Below, one piece after another: positions 1 through 12,343 of a DNA stretch of 64,000 bases; within the stretch, counting starts at the first letter, position 1, and each line of letters begins with the position of its first letter. Source of the stretch: Styela clava (lineage: Eukaryota; Chordata; Ascidiacea; Stolidobranchia; Styelidae); assembly GCF_964204865.1 (NCBI RefSeq), contig NC_135262.1:4278001-4342000 (forward strand), in the 5' to 3' direction. The notes beneath the pieces are model-generated. The model was not told the origin of the DNA and ran no database searches. It saw only the letters and a list, made by a program, of their open reading frames with translations. Position numbers and translations under genes: made by a program.

Positions 1-205
1 TGGTAACCGCTGGTCGATTACGACTCCCTCCAACATGAAGTCCATACTTCCAAAAACAAATAACTGGCTGGCTGATCCCATACCCGACATGGAAAGGTAA
101 CCGGACGAGAGGCCGTGGTTCGTCATATAAGTAAGCCGCCCTGTCTTATCGGCTTTCCTCTCCTCCTGGATAAATATGTAAATCCTATTAAGTCAATGCA
201 AACCG
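1..205 (+). repeat. tRNA-derived SINE, body and tail, cut by window start
   Basis: The stretch with GGTAACCGCTGGTCGATTAC, CTCCCTCCAACATGAAGTCC and CCATACCCGACATGG matches, in opposite orientation, the fuller copy at 45140-45455. The tRNA-like head lies off the left edge. The tail (CTTTCCTCTCCTCCTGGATA then AAATATGTAAATCC) recurs at 50472-50525. Confidence 0.6.
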
Positions 206-842
206 CAACATTCTGGGCGTCGCAAAGAGGATGATATGACCCATCTCTAAGCAACATTGAAAGGTGACTAATTTTTGAATTCAAAAGACTCATTGTTATG
301 TTGTATTTGTAATGTTCGACTTTTTATTTAAATTAAAAAAAATATGCTATATAGGAGTCTCCTGACGTATACATACAAAAATTAAATTTTTACGTTTTTG
401 ATATTTGTGCGTATTGAAGTGGAAATCGATTTCTTGAGCCACGACCGATTGAAAAAACAATCTTTTTTTGCCAACGTGGAGCCGGTGCCAAATTCCGAGC
501 GTGGCGTAACCAGAGTTCTATAAAATTTGTCTCCGAGCCAATAATATTGCGTGGAAGACTGCAACGAGGTTGAAATACGTCATCTTGAAAATGAGGAAGC
601 GTCAGGCGTGCGTTGATGCCCAACGGACCATATATAGACATACTCGTGTCTCAAACAATAGATATCTTAAACAAAGGGGTGAACAAAGCCCCCTTAGATA
701 AAAAGAAACTTCTAGATCGTCGAATTGTGTAGGTAGCGTACACGTCGCAACGTTCTAGGTATAGTTGATCTTTAAAATCAAATAACTAGATGAAAAGCAA
801 TTAGTTTGATTGGCGTTACGTCGTCAGCTAAAAGAACAGACA
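206..842. other. intergenic, nothing recognised
   Basis: AT-rich sequence with two short overlapping minus-strand ORFs (382-564, 390-641) that show no family signature. No exon, RNA gene or repeat is recognised here. Confidence 0.5.
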
Positions 843-850
843 CTATAGTC

Positions 851-1162
851 CAGTGGTTCTCAAACGGTGGTGCGCGCCCAACAAAGGGGGCGTAGGCAAT
901 TTTTGAGAGATTTGAAGCTAAATAATATATAAATATTTGTTAGATTTGATTTTGCCCGCCTTATTTTGGATATTCGCATTTCTTTATTGTTTAGAGATTG
1001 ATTGTTGTGCTCATTGTTAATTTTATTTCCTGTTATTTATATTACTCTCGCCCTATTATCTGGTATTTGTAGCTAATTGTTGGCTAGTTATATTTGAGGT
1101 GGGGAGCGGGAAATCAGAATTCAAAAAAGTTGGGCGCGACTTAAAAGGTTTGAGAACCGATG
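851..1162. mobile_element. hAT-type MITE (312 bp)
   Basis: The left end CAGTGGTTCTCAAAC and the right end, reverse complement CATCGGTTCTCAAAC, form terminal inverted repeats typical of hAT elements. The flanks 843-850 (ctatagtc) and 1163-1170 (ttatagtt) agree at 6 of 8 positions, as expected of an aged 8-bp target duplication. It has no coding capacity. Confidence 0.7.
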
Positions 1163-1373
1163 TTATAGTTATTTAAACATCAAATAGTTCAGAGGATGAA
1201 TATCAATGTGGATATATAGCGTATGTTTCAGTCGCTCTGTTTTGTATTAGTCTTTCCACGTGATATTATCTAACTAATAAACTGACTTAAACTATCAAAT
1301 GACCAGTTAAAAACGTAGTTAAACCTGTTGTGGCCATATATACATTGTCACCGTACGTAAATTTAACGGCACC

Positions 1374-4300
1374 ATGAACAAACTACATTTACTCATTGTG
1401 CTGACAATTTGCAGCTTGGCAGCTGTGGGATCGGAGGCCAGGTAAGTAATACCATTTCGATAAAGGTTTAATATTTCTTTCTTTATGTCGTCATTATAAA
1501 TTTTAACTATCCGGCCGTTATCCAAAGTTTTTAGTCCGTAGAATTAGAATAGTGATTTCCAGCACAAATTTATTAGTAATATCGATGTCCCCGTTCTACG
1601 TCTTCGTTTGAACCCCGCATCATTACATAAATAGCCACAAATCTGCACATATTATTTTCACTGTCGTCCAGATTCACATTTTTGACTATAAAATATGGCG
1701 CCATAATGGCATTTGAATGGGTACTCCTGTAGTATGCAAACCAAGATGGCGGACATCGGCAGGTAGTATTGTACCAGGTTGGGGTTAGGCCATAGTTTCA
1801 GGTACAAATACTACAGGAGTCACTTGGCTAGTCCCCAAAATCGTAATATAACTAAAATGAGGGAAAACTGGAATAAAATTATGGCATTACCATAAACTGG
1901 TACACATATTACGTTCCGGTGTTCGCTATCTTGGTTCACATACTATAAGAGTACCGCTGGAAGCGCCCACAATATACCCAAACATATCATTCATTGACGG
2001 AAAAGTTATTCAGAAATGTCAGATTCTTTTTAACGAATTAACAATTTTCTATTCGTTTATACGAGCCTTGCATATACAGTACATATATTAACTGAACTAT
2101 ACATTAACTTGAAAATTAATTTGTCCATTTCAGGCACATCCAGAATGATGTTGCCAGATTATGCCAAACAACTCCACTTTCAACTATTCAGAAAGGAATC
2201 AATTGCTCGTGTTCAGCTCACCACAGTCTACAGTCCATTCCGCGTCAAAATGATTGGCAGAAAAATGGTCTGGTTCTGACTATACGTCTTCATGGTTGTA
2301 GGGATATCGGAAGCATCGGCAAAGGTGCATTTTATTTCCATTCACAAATTATTATCCAGGTCTGCTTGGCGCCGGGTAAAATTTATCTGGATTCAAATTT
2401 CATCTCGCGTGTTTCTTTTTTTGCTTGATATTGGCAAAATTTAATATTTTGGAATCATGACAGTCGCCACATAATTAGTCTATATTTCCTACACCCTGTA
2501 CAGAAACTGCACACAACAAAGAAATGTTACAGAAAAAATAGGAAAATCCGACAAGACGACTAAATCATATGACGTACCTGGGCCTGTCGTCTGCCAGTTC
2601 ATGTTCGGTACTAAATTAGTTAGTCGGGTATATGTTTTCAGAGGCATAGGCGAGCTGGTGGAGAAAACCGTAACCGACCAGCTGCTACGTGAATTTCACA
2701 ATTAAACTTCACAATTTATCAGTACGTATCTATTACAGAGCTGTCCACATACCACGATCTAAAGACTCTGGATATTCAAGGAAGTGGAATAAAAAAGTTG
2801 GAAAACGGAGCGATGATTTTTAACATCGACATCACAACATTAATTATAAAAAACAGCAAAATATCGAGAATTGAACCAAACGCCTTTATCGGTAAATCGC
2901 TTTACTGTATCTTGTCGTTTCTTTTAAAAAAAATATTGAGTGAAAAATTGTTTAAGAAAATTGCCAACCTTAATTATTTTGAATATAGATGACTAAGTCA
3001 AGCCAATGTGCGCCCAACTCAAAAGTTTTATGTGAGATGAAAGATTAGCAAATATTCTGTAATATTTAAAATACTTTTACATAACTTTGAAGGCATTTCC
3101 AAACTTCGATATCTGGATTTATCTGGGAATAAGATTGACAACTTGCCCGCAGAAGCGTTCAAAGAGGCCAAAGCTTTACAAACTCTGAATCTAGATGGCA
3201 ACAAAATAGATTTCATAGGCAAAGAAATTTTCGTGAGACTCTCTTCACTGCAAAGTCTGTCCCTTCGAGGTAAACAATAAAAAAAAACGATTATTCTTAT
3301 GTGAAATTTTGCCTAATACATAAGCTGATATTATACTTGCTTCAAACTTCAGGCGGAATCGCAACGTCATTTATATTTAAAAAAACATTCAAACTATTGT
3401 GTTCCCATCAATTGTAAGGTATCGGGGTAGCCACTAAAGCTACATTATTATCCAATAATTTATTTCATTTTGTTTTACTAAGGAAACAAGATTAGTACCA
3501 TCGACCCAGACGCATTTCAGAACACGTTGTTACTTGGAGAAATATTTTTGGACAACAACGTGATTACAAATTTGGATTTCACATCTTTCGTTGGACTACC
3601 GGAATTGATTACCCTGAGTGTTACCAACAATAAAATAACAAAATTGACTGTACCATGTGAAGGGGTGGGTATCTATTGTTTGCTGAAGTGTTTTTGTTGT
3701 TATTATGGAAAAGAATCTCCACAAAAAATGTAACAATTGATATCAAATTTTCAGTGTCTAAAAATGGCTTTAGCGTGGAGGCATATCCTTGTAATTTTCT
3801 CAAAGTTTCTTCATCGTATAGGAGGCGCAGTTTTTGCCACTTCATGGCAGCTCCTGTTACGAACGAACAGATGGCAGCTCTTGCCGTGGTTATGGCGCTA
3901 TTACCTGCTGTATATTCCCAAAGCCATGTACTAGATTTTAGTTCATCATGCGGATTTATACCTACCCAAACCTGAAACCTAAATCCATTAAAACTGCAGC
4001 AAGATTTTACCCGCCCTTGGTTTCCAATTTGCTGCCGTGGCTGTAGCAACGGCAGCTCGTCATTTATTTGTGGCAGCTAAAAAGTCAGTCATCATGGGTT
4101 TGGCCACCGCGGCCATGGTTTGGAAATCTCGCCATGGTTTTGCGGTATCTTCAGACGCCACAAAATACTTGAAACTGCACTTGTCGGATAGCGTGATCAC
4201 TGGCGTGACGTGCCTATGTCTTATTTTTGTGGTTGTTTAGCCACTGATGTATTCACAGTGCCCATTACGACATTGGAGCATTTTATAAATCCCATTTTTT

Positions 4301-6801
4301 GTCACATTTACAGAACGGCGTATATGATACCAACGTAGATGGAAATGAAAATTGCTCTCCAGCAAAATTAATTTTAAAGTAAGAATTATATAAAATGAAT
4401 TGCGTAATGTTGTTGAACTAACAAGTTCCCATAGTACTTAGATGACTTCTATTTTAGGCTTCTAGGAACTTTTTTTAATAGTTTTCCGGGGATGAAAAAC
4501 GGGAATTTTAATGATGCAACTTTTTCCCTTTATTATAACGTAACCCATTACAGTATTATAACGTACACAATTCGCAATCGTGAGCCCAAAAGGATAGGAA
4601 ACATGATATATATGATCTTTATTCAGTCTGAACTGGTTTATACCAGATGGTTACACAATTATGTTTCAATTTCCTAGGATGTATGTAACAACACAATTTA
4701 TCGAAATTGACCCCTCGCATTCCAGATATTGTTGCGCTGCAGTGGTGCCGTATTATAGGCGTCACGATGTAGTCGCGGAGAATATATGCTATTTTCTATT
4801 GTCCACTAGACGGCGAAGTCACGATGCAAAATTGATCTGATCATTTGTTCATACAGGATTCTCAATATGGCAAACAACGACATGACGGTTTTGTCTGACA
4901 AATTTATTCAAGCGATGCCATTCATTGAATATTTTGATGTTTCTGACAATTCGTTAACTTACATTGGAGGAAACGCAATCTCAAAACTAAGGCAAGATAT
5001 CTATCTGCTCAACTGATAATATGGTGTAATATCTCCAAACGTGTATCATGCCATCACATTTTTATTTTGGTTCATCAACCCCATCACAGTTAACTCTAAG
5101 TCCATACTGCGAAGTGTTTGAAGTTATCTGAATTTTTGATAGCCTGTTAACATAAAAAGTGTTTTGGCAATTTCCCTTTGGACTATGGGCGCTCCAGAAG
5201 TATGTGTACCAATATGGAGGACGAGGTAGCTAATTTTGTACGCCCATTTTACATCAGTTTGTGTAACGGGACTGAAGCCTATTCACTTGGCTAGAACAGA
5301 CAGTCCCAGAACTAGAAATAAAATAAGGAAAATCGGAAAAAAACATGCCCGAACCCTAACCTGGTACACATACTACGGGAGTACCGGAGCATGTTAAAAG
5401 TGGAAATTGCTTTAATTTTATTTTTATATTTTAGAAACCTTAAAGTTCTCAATATATCCGGTAATGAATTGATATCTCCAAACGTCGAATGGGTTTTGCC
5501 AATAAGGGAAAACGGAGCAGGGTTTGAGAGCGATTTGAGCAACAACCCGTGGATTTGCAACTGTGAAACTGCAAAATACCAGGTTAGAACGTTCTTAATA
5601 ACACAGATACTATCCATCATTTAACAAAGTTCAGTCCCGTGGCAAAACCATGACTTTTCTTCCGGCTCCAACTCCAATCGAGTATTATAAGAATATTCGG
5701 TACTCCCATAGTATGGGAACCAAGATGGCGGACACCGGAACATAGTATGTGTACCAGGTTAAGGTTAGGCCATAATATCAGATACAAATGCTACGGGAGT
5801 CACTTGGCTGGTTCCCAGACTCGTAATAGAACTAAAATAAGGAAAATTGGAATAAAATTATGGCGTAAAGGCTGACCCTAACCTGGTACACATACTACGT
5901 TCCGGTGTCCGCCATCTTGGTTCACATACTACGGGAGTACCGATTATTCATCTATTTGTCCTAAATATATGTACTTGGATAGACGCCGTATCCAAATGGG
6001 TTATCCACGCGCTCAACACCGCCCCACTCTCCTGGATATTTACCCAGATACAACTACAGGATTATTAGACATGAAAAAACTTAGAGGAATTATCCTTGAA
6101 CAATTATGAGGCTTGCCAGGTTTAAACCCCTCAAAACGTTTCACATCGTCCAATAAGAAAGTAAATTTCACCCTATTTCTCGATATTTTGTTTCCATTAT
6201 CAAAATATATATATAATAATTGTCCCAAACATTCATGCAAATATGTTCAACGCAGCTTTTATATTTTCAGGCATTCATACTCGCAAATGGAAATAACGGC
6301 ATGGTGGCATCGTTGAATGTCGAGTGCACGCCGAAGAGTGAAAAGGAATACAGAGAATATCAACAGTGCCTCAACCCAAAAGGTGAAGAAACAACCTCGG
6401 CTGCAACAACGACATATGGCATTACTAGTTCTGAATTACCAACAGTCAGGCCGGCACATGACAATATTAGTTTTGAATTAACAACAGCCAGGCCGGCACA
6501 TGACAATACTAGTTCTGAATTAACAACAGCAGATGACACTTTAAACCAAAGCGAATATTATACTAATAGCATATTAAGCGCGATACTAATATTGTTATGC
6601 CTTGTGGTAATAGGATTCAATATATACTTTTGGAAGTTTCGACCCCAACAACAAGTGTACAGAGACGGTAGAATTATTGCTGAAAATATTCAGAGCATTC
6701 GTATTTCTCGGTCACATTCTCCGAGATCATCTCCAGCTCTATCTGAAGCGTCTTCAGGACTGTTAGATACCGAAGGTGGACCAAGAGAAAATGTTGTCTA
6801 G
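1374..6801 (+). CDS. LRR type I transmembrane protein, nine exons, 549 aa
   Basis: Exons by splice consensus and phase: 1374-1441, 2134-2324, 2739-2891, 3093-3269, 3483-3664, 4314-4378, 4857-4991, 5435-5582, 6271-6801; they join in one frame ending TAG. Residues 1-22 form a signal peptide. A Cys-containing LRR N-cap lies at about 35-60, followed by roughly eight leucine-rich repeats to about 350 (for example LRYLDLSGNKI and LRNLKVLNISGNEL). An LRR C-terminal cap starts at NPWICNC and has further Cys at 392 and 406. A Ser/Thr-rich stalk (about 411-470) contains a duplicated 14-residue unit. One membrane helix spans about 473-494, followed by a 55-residue tail with no TIR or other known domain. 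Exons 3, 4 and 5 begin in phase 1, as in many LRR genes. The donor of intron 7 is GC, not GT. The role is probably adhesion or ligand recognition at the cell surface; no specific orthologue is recognised. Introns carry foldback elements. Confidence 0.8.
1720..1955. mobile_element. foldback element, 240-bp class
   Basis: It lies in intron 1 of the LRR gene. It begins GGTACTCCTGTAGTATGCAA followed by ACCAAGATGGCGGACA, and the same sequence returns inverted at the right end, finishing AGAGTACC. The organisation matches 5699-5941. No clear target duplication is visible. Confidence 0.7.
2638..2697 (-). repeat. SINE fragment
   Basis: AACCGTAACCGACCAGCTGC followed by TACGTGAA matches the body of the SINE at 45140-45455 (GCCGTAACCGACCAGCGG, TTACGTGAA). 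It lies in intron 2 of the LRR gene. Confidence 0.45.
5187..5385. mobile_element. foldback element, 200-bp class
   Basis: It lies in intron 7 of the LRR gene. It starts GGGCGCTCCAGAAGTATGTG, ends CATACTACGGGAGTACC, and shares its interior (TATTCACTTGGCTAG, AAATAAGGAAAATCGG) with the copies at 15627, 59528 and 61628. Confidence 0.7.
5699..5941. mobile_element. foldback element, 240-bp class (best copy)
   Basis: The terminal inverted repeats are about 40 bp: GGTACTCCCATAGTATGGGA then ACCAAGATGGCGGACACCGG, mirrored at the right end. The flanks gaatattc and gattattc agree at 7 of 8 positions. It lies in intron 8 of the LRR gene and does not code for protein. Confidence 0.8.
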
Positions 6802-9144
6802 CCTAGCGAACGGCTGAAGCCCCATTGCCTGTCTCATGACGAGACATTGAATATCTCAATCTCGTGACATATATATATATATAAGTTTAAATGTCATACG
6901 GTGTATGGACGGTTTGCTTAAATTATAGTGATTGCAATTATATTTTATTAATTTGATATTTCCATGTTGTGTTTCGACATATATATATATATATATATTC
7001 AATTCACATTTTACGGCAGATCTTTGAGGTGCGTATTGAAACACACAAAAATATCAGTAAAAATGGGCCCAGCAAATACGCTTGCCTATAGATAAAGTAT
7101 ACTTATTGAACATGGCAAATCCGACCCGTTGGGTAATTCAATCTGACGCTGCCACAACCATACTTAAATGTTTTAGCTGAAAAATGTATCGAGATTAATA
7201 TTAAATTTAGTTTTGGCACGAGGCTTATTGTTTTTCACTTTTACTTTGTAACACTGTGAATATTGTTTATGAAATGTTACTTTTTACATTACACTTACAT
7301 GACCCGTCAGTCTAGGTCTAAAATTTTTGGTATCTGATCTAAAAACTTTGCCCACCCCTGCTATAGACCGTCAGTGTATGCCAGATTTAAATATAAAAAA
7401 AAAAACAGAATTTTTTGGATTAAATACCGACCCTGAACAAATATATATACTAGCGATCTCTTCCATCTTCAAATATTGAAAACTTGAAGTGTCATTAGGT
7501 CTTGTTTTTATAGGAAAATTGATTTTCCTAACAACAACAATCATGTAGTATAGCCATCCATAAGCGATTTTCAGTCACACAATTTAAAAAATATATTATT
7601 GTGCTGTTATGTGATTTTATTGCGAATAGTATAAATGATTTATTTCGTGGCTTTTGTGATAAAAACCAAAGTATGTTTATTAATTGGACTGGGGGGACAC
7701 TCAAATAGAGTATAATAAATAGTTATGCATAAATGTACAATTTTCTTACACAATGAATGTTAAAATGAGTAGCCTAAGTCACGAAGATTGATTAAGATCA
7801 AATATATACTATTATATTTTTGCTTTAATCATTGCGTATATATTCCATTGTTGATAAAAATAAACAGTTCACTTTGACCGTTGGGTTTTAATCGTAGTTG
7901 TAATAAAGAAATTCAAAGAAATCTTTTGTTTACGTCGATAACTATAAAACGAAACGAGAATTGTGTGCGGGGCAGACGCAATTTGCACCAAAATGATAAA
8001 TACGGACAGCAGGGATTGTATATCCATTTTATTTCGAATTGCATTTACATATTGTACGGACCTTTGTTGGCGACAATGTAGTATACATATTTATATACAT
8101 AATACTTATATTTATTGTATTTTTGTCACAAACATCCTTTTTCGTGGTATTAGTAGCCAAATTCAATATTGAGCTATACAGCATACTCAGTGATTTCCAA
8201 AACTGCTGGTTGCGATTTGAATAAAGCTTTAGTTCTGTTATTATACCCTTTTATGGCAGAAAAACTGGAGGTACAAAAAAAAAAATAAATAAAAGCGAAC
8301 GAAACCCGCTTGTCTATGAAATGGACAAAATGAGAAAGATAAGTGAGACACCAAAAAAAACAGCGCAAACATGCCATACGTATTTGGAGTCACATGATGA
8401 AACTCGCCACCCAGACCAAGATACGTCATCGTATATCATATTTCCCAGAACATTGTATACAATACTGAATTACCAACAATAATCAAATTATAAAAGTATT
8501 CAACAAATTCAAACAAGTTTCGGTTTGAACTCTAATGGTTTCCATATAGTGTTTTTCTTTAATCCAGATTTGTTACATACTGGCGTAGAGACCTCAATAT
8601 CACAAATTCCTTCACCACCAAGGGTACGCATGATGCATCTAAAACTAATAAAAGGACAAGATGGCCGCCACGTGGCCCGCCATACGATTAGGTCGTATTA
8701 TAGACTTTCCTCTCCTTCGAGATAAAAACATATCTTATCCTTATTAATGCATTATGTCCAAATGAGCAATATTAATAATATTGTATTGCCGTATCTATGG
8801 GTGTAGGACTAGGTAAATCGGTAAGCAAACGCGGGTTTCTCCTTTAATGATTACAGTTTCGATTTTGTATGCATCATTCAAATTTGAATAAAAATTTCAA
8901 TTTTCCTCTAGTTTTTAATTTTTCGTCATCTTTATTCTGGTTTTCCGTGCATAACTAAACTTAAATGTATTTGTATCCCGGTCGTTCCCAGTTTCAATGA
9001 CGTCAATTTATTTCGTTCCGCACACTGATTTCAAACTGTAAAACGGGCGTGCATTTCTGTTTGGTGGAGATTGTTCTGGAAGTTTGTTGGTTCTGGTCTT
9101 ACATTTAACTGTTATATTCGAGAATTCGCATACGAAAAGCGAAA
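6802..9144. other. intergenic, LRR gene to CCT5
   Basis: It holds the presumed 3' UTR of the LRR gene, (TA)n microsatellites at about 6869-6890 and 6978-6998, and AATAAA hexamers at 7714-7719 and 7859-7864 that could be poly(A) signals. At about 8660-8735 a stretch resembles the SINE tail. Short ORFs here show no family signature. Confidence 0.5.
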
Positions 9145-10761
9145 ATGGCGGCGGCAATGGCATTCGATGAGTACGGGAGACCGTTTATCATCGTCAGAGA
9201 TCAAGAAAGTAAATCTCGGTTAAGTGGACTGGAAGCAATTAAATCTCATATTTTAGCAGCTAAAACTGTAGCCTACACTGTCCGTACATCGCTTGGACCA
9301 AATGGCCTAGACAAGATGATGGTGTCTCCAGATGGAGAAGTCACTGTGACAAATGATGGAGCCACTATTTTAGATAAAATGGACGTTAACCACCAAATTG
9401 CTAAATTAATGGTGGAACTGTCAAAATCTCAGGATGACGAAATTGGAGATGGGACAACAGGGGTTGTTGTTCTGGCTGGGGCTTTATTGGAACATGCAGA
9501 ACAGTTGATTGATCGCGGAATTCATCCGATTCGAATTGCTGATGGTTACGAGGCAGCCATGCATGTTGCAATTAAAAAATTAGATGAAATCGCTGACGTT
9601 TTCAAAGTTGATCCAAACGATTCAGAAAATTTAGTCAGAGTTGCTATGACAACATTGGGGTCTAAAATCGTTAACAAGTGTCATCACCAATTTGCTAAAA
9701 TTGCTGTCGATGCAGTAATGGCTGTTGCAGATTTCAAACGTAAAGATGTCGATTTCGAATTGATCAAAGTAGAAGCGAAACAAGGAGGAAAATTAGAAGA
9801 CAGTCAACTCATCAAAGGTGTTCTTGTTGACAAGGATATGAGTCACCCACAGATGCCAAAAGTCATCAAAGGTGCCAAACTGGCTATCCTAACTTGTCCA
9901 TTTGAACCTCCAAAACCTAAAACCAAGCATAAGCTCGATGTTACTTCTGTGGAAGACTACAAACAGTTGCAAGAATATGAAAAAAAGAAGTTTCATGAAA
10001 TGATAAAGCAGGTGAAAGATACTGGAGCAAATTTAGCAATCTGCCAGTGGGGATTTGATGATGAAGCTAATCATTTATTACTGCAGAATGAATTGCCTGC
10101 TGTTCGATGGGTAGGAGGACCAGAAATTGAGCTGATCGCCATAGCAACTGGGGGTAGAATCGTACCTCGATTTTCAGAGCTCACTCCTGAGAAATTAGGT
10201 CATGCTGGACTTGTTCGAGAGTTGTCATTTGGAACTACGAAAGATAAAATGTTGGTTATTGAAGAATGTAAAAATACAAAAGCAGTAACCATTTTCCTTC
10301 GTGGTGGAAATAAAATGATTGTCCAAGAAGCCAAGCGTTCTGTTCATGATGCTCTGTGTGTAATTCGAAATCTTGTTCGTGATAATCGTGTTGTGTACGG
10401 AGGAGGTGCTTGTGAAATCGCCTGCGCAGTTGCAGTGTCTAAAGAAGCTGAATTAAACCCATCTTTGGAGCAATACGCTATGCGTGCCTACGTACAAGCA
10501 CTTGAGTCTGTGCCCCTTGCATTGGCAGAAAATAGTGGTTTGAATCCAATTCAGACCCTTTCTGATGTTCGTTCCAAACAAGTGAATGAAAGTAACTCGA
10601 ATCTTGGAATCGATTGTTTAAACAAAGGCACAAATGACATGAAGGAGCAACATGTTATTGAAACGCTTGTAGGAAAGAAACAACAAATCTCACTTGCAAC
10701 ACAACTTGTACGAATGATTCTGAAAATTGATGATGTCAGATCACCTGGTGAACAACAGTAG
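9145..10761 (+). CDS. CCT5: T-complex protein 1 subunit epsilon
   Basis: This is a subunit of the cytosolic TRiC/CCT double-ring chaperonin, which folds actin, tubulin and other proteins using ATP. The single 538-residue frame is close to the usual CCT5 length. Group II chaperonin signatures are intact: [12 protein letters not shown] from residue 48, TNDGATIL at 69-76, the nucleotide-binding GDGTT at 101-105, and VYGGGACE from 417. The N-terminal FDEYGRPF and the stretch around [16 protein letters not shown] identify the epsilon paralogue. The start ATG sits in a good context (gcgaaaATGGCG). No introns interrupt the coding region, and no poly(A) tract or flanking direct repeat marks it as a retrocopy, so a functional, intron-poor native gene is the simplest reading. 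An ATTAAA at 10833-10838 may be the poly(A) signal. Confidence 0.97.
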   Translation: MAAAMAFDEYGRPFIIVRDQESKSRLSGLEAIKSHILAAKTVAYTVRTSLGPNGLDKMMVSPDGEVTVTNDGATILDKMDVNHQIAKLMVELSKSQDDEIGDGTTGVVVLAGALLEHAEQLIDRGIHPIRIADGYEAAMHVAIKKLDEIADVFKVDPNDSENLVRVAMTTLGSKIVNKCHHQFAKIAVDAVMAVADFKRKDVDFELIKVEAKQGGKLEDSQLIKGVLVDKDMSHPQMPKVIKGAKLAILTCPFEPPKPKTKHKLDVTSVEDYKQLQEYEKKKFHEMIKQVKDTGANLAICQWGFDDEANHLLLQNELPAVRWVGGPEIELIAIATGGRIVPRFSELTPEKLGHAGLVRELSFGTTKDKMLVIEECKNTKAVTIFLRGGNKMIVQEAKRSVHDALCVIRNLVRDNRVVYGGGACEIACAVAVSKEAELNPSLEQYAMRAYVQALESVPLALAENSGLNPIQTLSDVRSKQVNESNSNLGIDCLNKGTNDMKEQHVIETLVGKKQQISLATQLVRMILKIDDVRSPGEQQ

Positions 10762-12180
10762 ATTTCTCACCACACATCGATGCGTCTTGCTCTTTCCTCA
10801 AATATCAAATGCACAATTGTACCACCCTTCCTATTAAATAGACTTCAATGGTAGAAGTGCTATATGGTTATCAAAAATTTAAACAACGTTTAACAGGAAA
10901 TTAAATATGTTATCATGAAAGGGAACCAAGCATCGTATCAGAAACACGAAATTATAACTTTTTTTGAAGTGTAATCATTGTTATTTCAATTTAGGAGGAA
11001 TTGCAGACCCAATCCTCGTTAGATGGTTGCATGAATTTTCTCACATCTGTTTGAATTATTCTACTTTAGTCATCTGATTAAGTATGGCCAAACTGTGTTC
11101 CTTGTTCAACTTTTGGCCAGCTGTAACGTGATATTTTGTATTGTTGCTCTAGGTAAATTGAAAGACTTGTTCCATCTTTTTCGCATGATTTGTTATTAAA
11201 ATGTAGACAAAAATGAATTTACAGTTGTTGAAATTCCTGCTAAATTGAGTTTATGTAACGAAAATGCTAGCATTCAGGATTTTATAGAGTATATCCTGAA
11301 GACGACATGAAAGGCAATTAATTATGCGAGCAATGTATGACAAACCATAGGCCTCTTCCCATAACTGTTGTATGTCAGTTATATCTCCGGTCAAAACACA
11401 TTTCAGACGCTCCACACAATTTTGAAGTCCATTCGATTTTAGGGAAAAGGGAATAGTTGAGTTGCGGTTAAGGTGAAAAATATTACAAATTTTCCTATTT
11501 TGTAGGGTTTTTGTCTTTTATCTCGATTTTTTTCCACATAGCATTAAAAAAAAGGTTTAGTAATATTACAAGGAAGCCACAGTAACGGTCTTTTCCTTCA
11601 CACCCGAAACAGCCACACTATTGTGTCATTTTATATTATTTATATTCACCGATGTCCTGATTACGTCATTGCCTCTCTGATACATCAACAGTTGTAATTA
11701 CAAACACCACATTATGACGGGTGAGAGTAATATTTGATGAAAGTTGTTTATTATAATTCTGCTAACCTATGTTAGTCCTTCGCGGTTGTCAGAGGTTTGT
11801 GACGTAACAGTTGATTCTCTTGAGAGCTGTGTTCCCATCTAAACTTGGAAAAGTCAGTTTTGTTGAAGTTTAAAGGTATTTTTCATACGTATTACTCAGT
11901 ATAAATTAGTGAAAGTAATGCTTCATAGTGTGATATCATACAAACTAAACGTACTAAGTTTGATAGAAGAGTCAGAGTTAGGACTTCTAGTTATTTTATT
12001 ATAGCTTATAACTGAAAGTGAGCACTGATTTGACATAACTCTGGTAGCAGTCATTATCTATACGTAAATAGGACACCAGGCCTCTGAAATCGTGTGTACA
12101 TCATAGATAGATTGTTCGCCTTATCCGTGGCCTATGGTAAATGATTTCTTAATCCCGTGTGCAATCAACGTAAGCATTTA
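10762..12180. other. CCT5 3' UTR and intergenic sequence
   Basis: No ORF of note and no repeat boundary is visible. The segment just after the stop, to about 10850, is probably CCT5 3' UTR. Confidence 0.5.
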
Positions 12181-12190
12181 TCAACCGGAC

Positions 12191-12343
12191 TATAAATAGG
12201 TCAACGACGTCTATGACAAAGGCAAGCTCTCTTTGTAGTGATATTCATTTGTGTACTGGTTCCAGATCGTGCAGAGTGTACTTTTAAGAGGAGCGAGACT
12301 TGCAGGAGTTGATAGAACGAAGAAATCTAGCCAGACAAAAGGT
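12191..12343 (+). promoter_or_regulatory. candidate TATA promoter and non-coding first exon
   Basis: TATAAATA at 12191-12198 is followed about 30 nt later by a pyrimidine-rich stretch where transcription could start. An ATG-poor segment then ends at a donor-like AAAAG/GTAGAT near 12341. It could be a 5' UTR exon of the HSPB7-like gene 1.5 kb downstream. This rests on motif spacing only. Confidence 0.3.

Noticed and set aside
3621-4240. Several overlapping ORFs on both strands in LRR intron 5
   Set aside because: They overlap each other, match no family and are skipped by phase-consistent splicing from 3664 to 4314.
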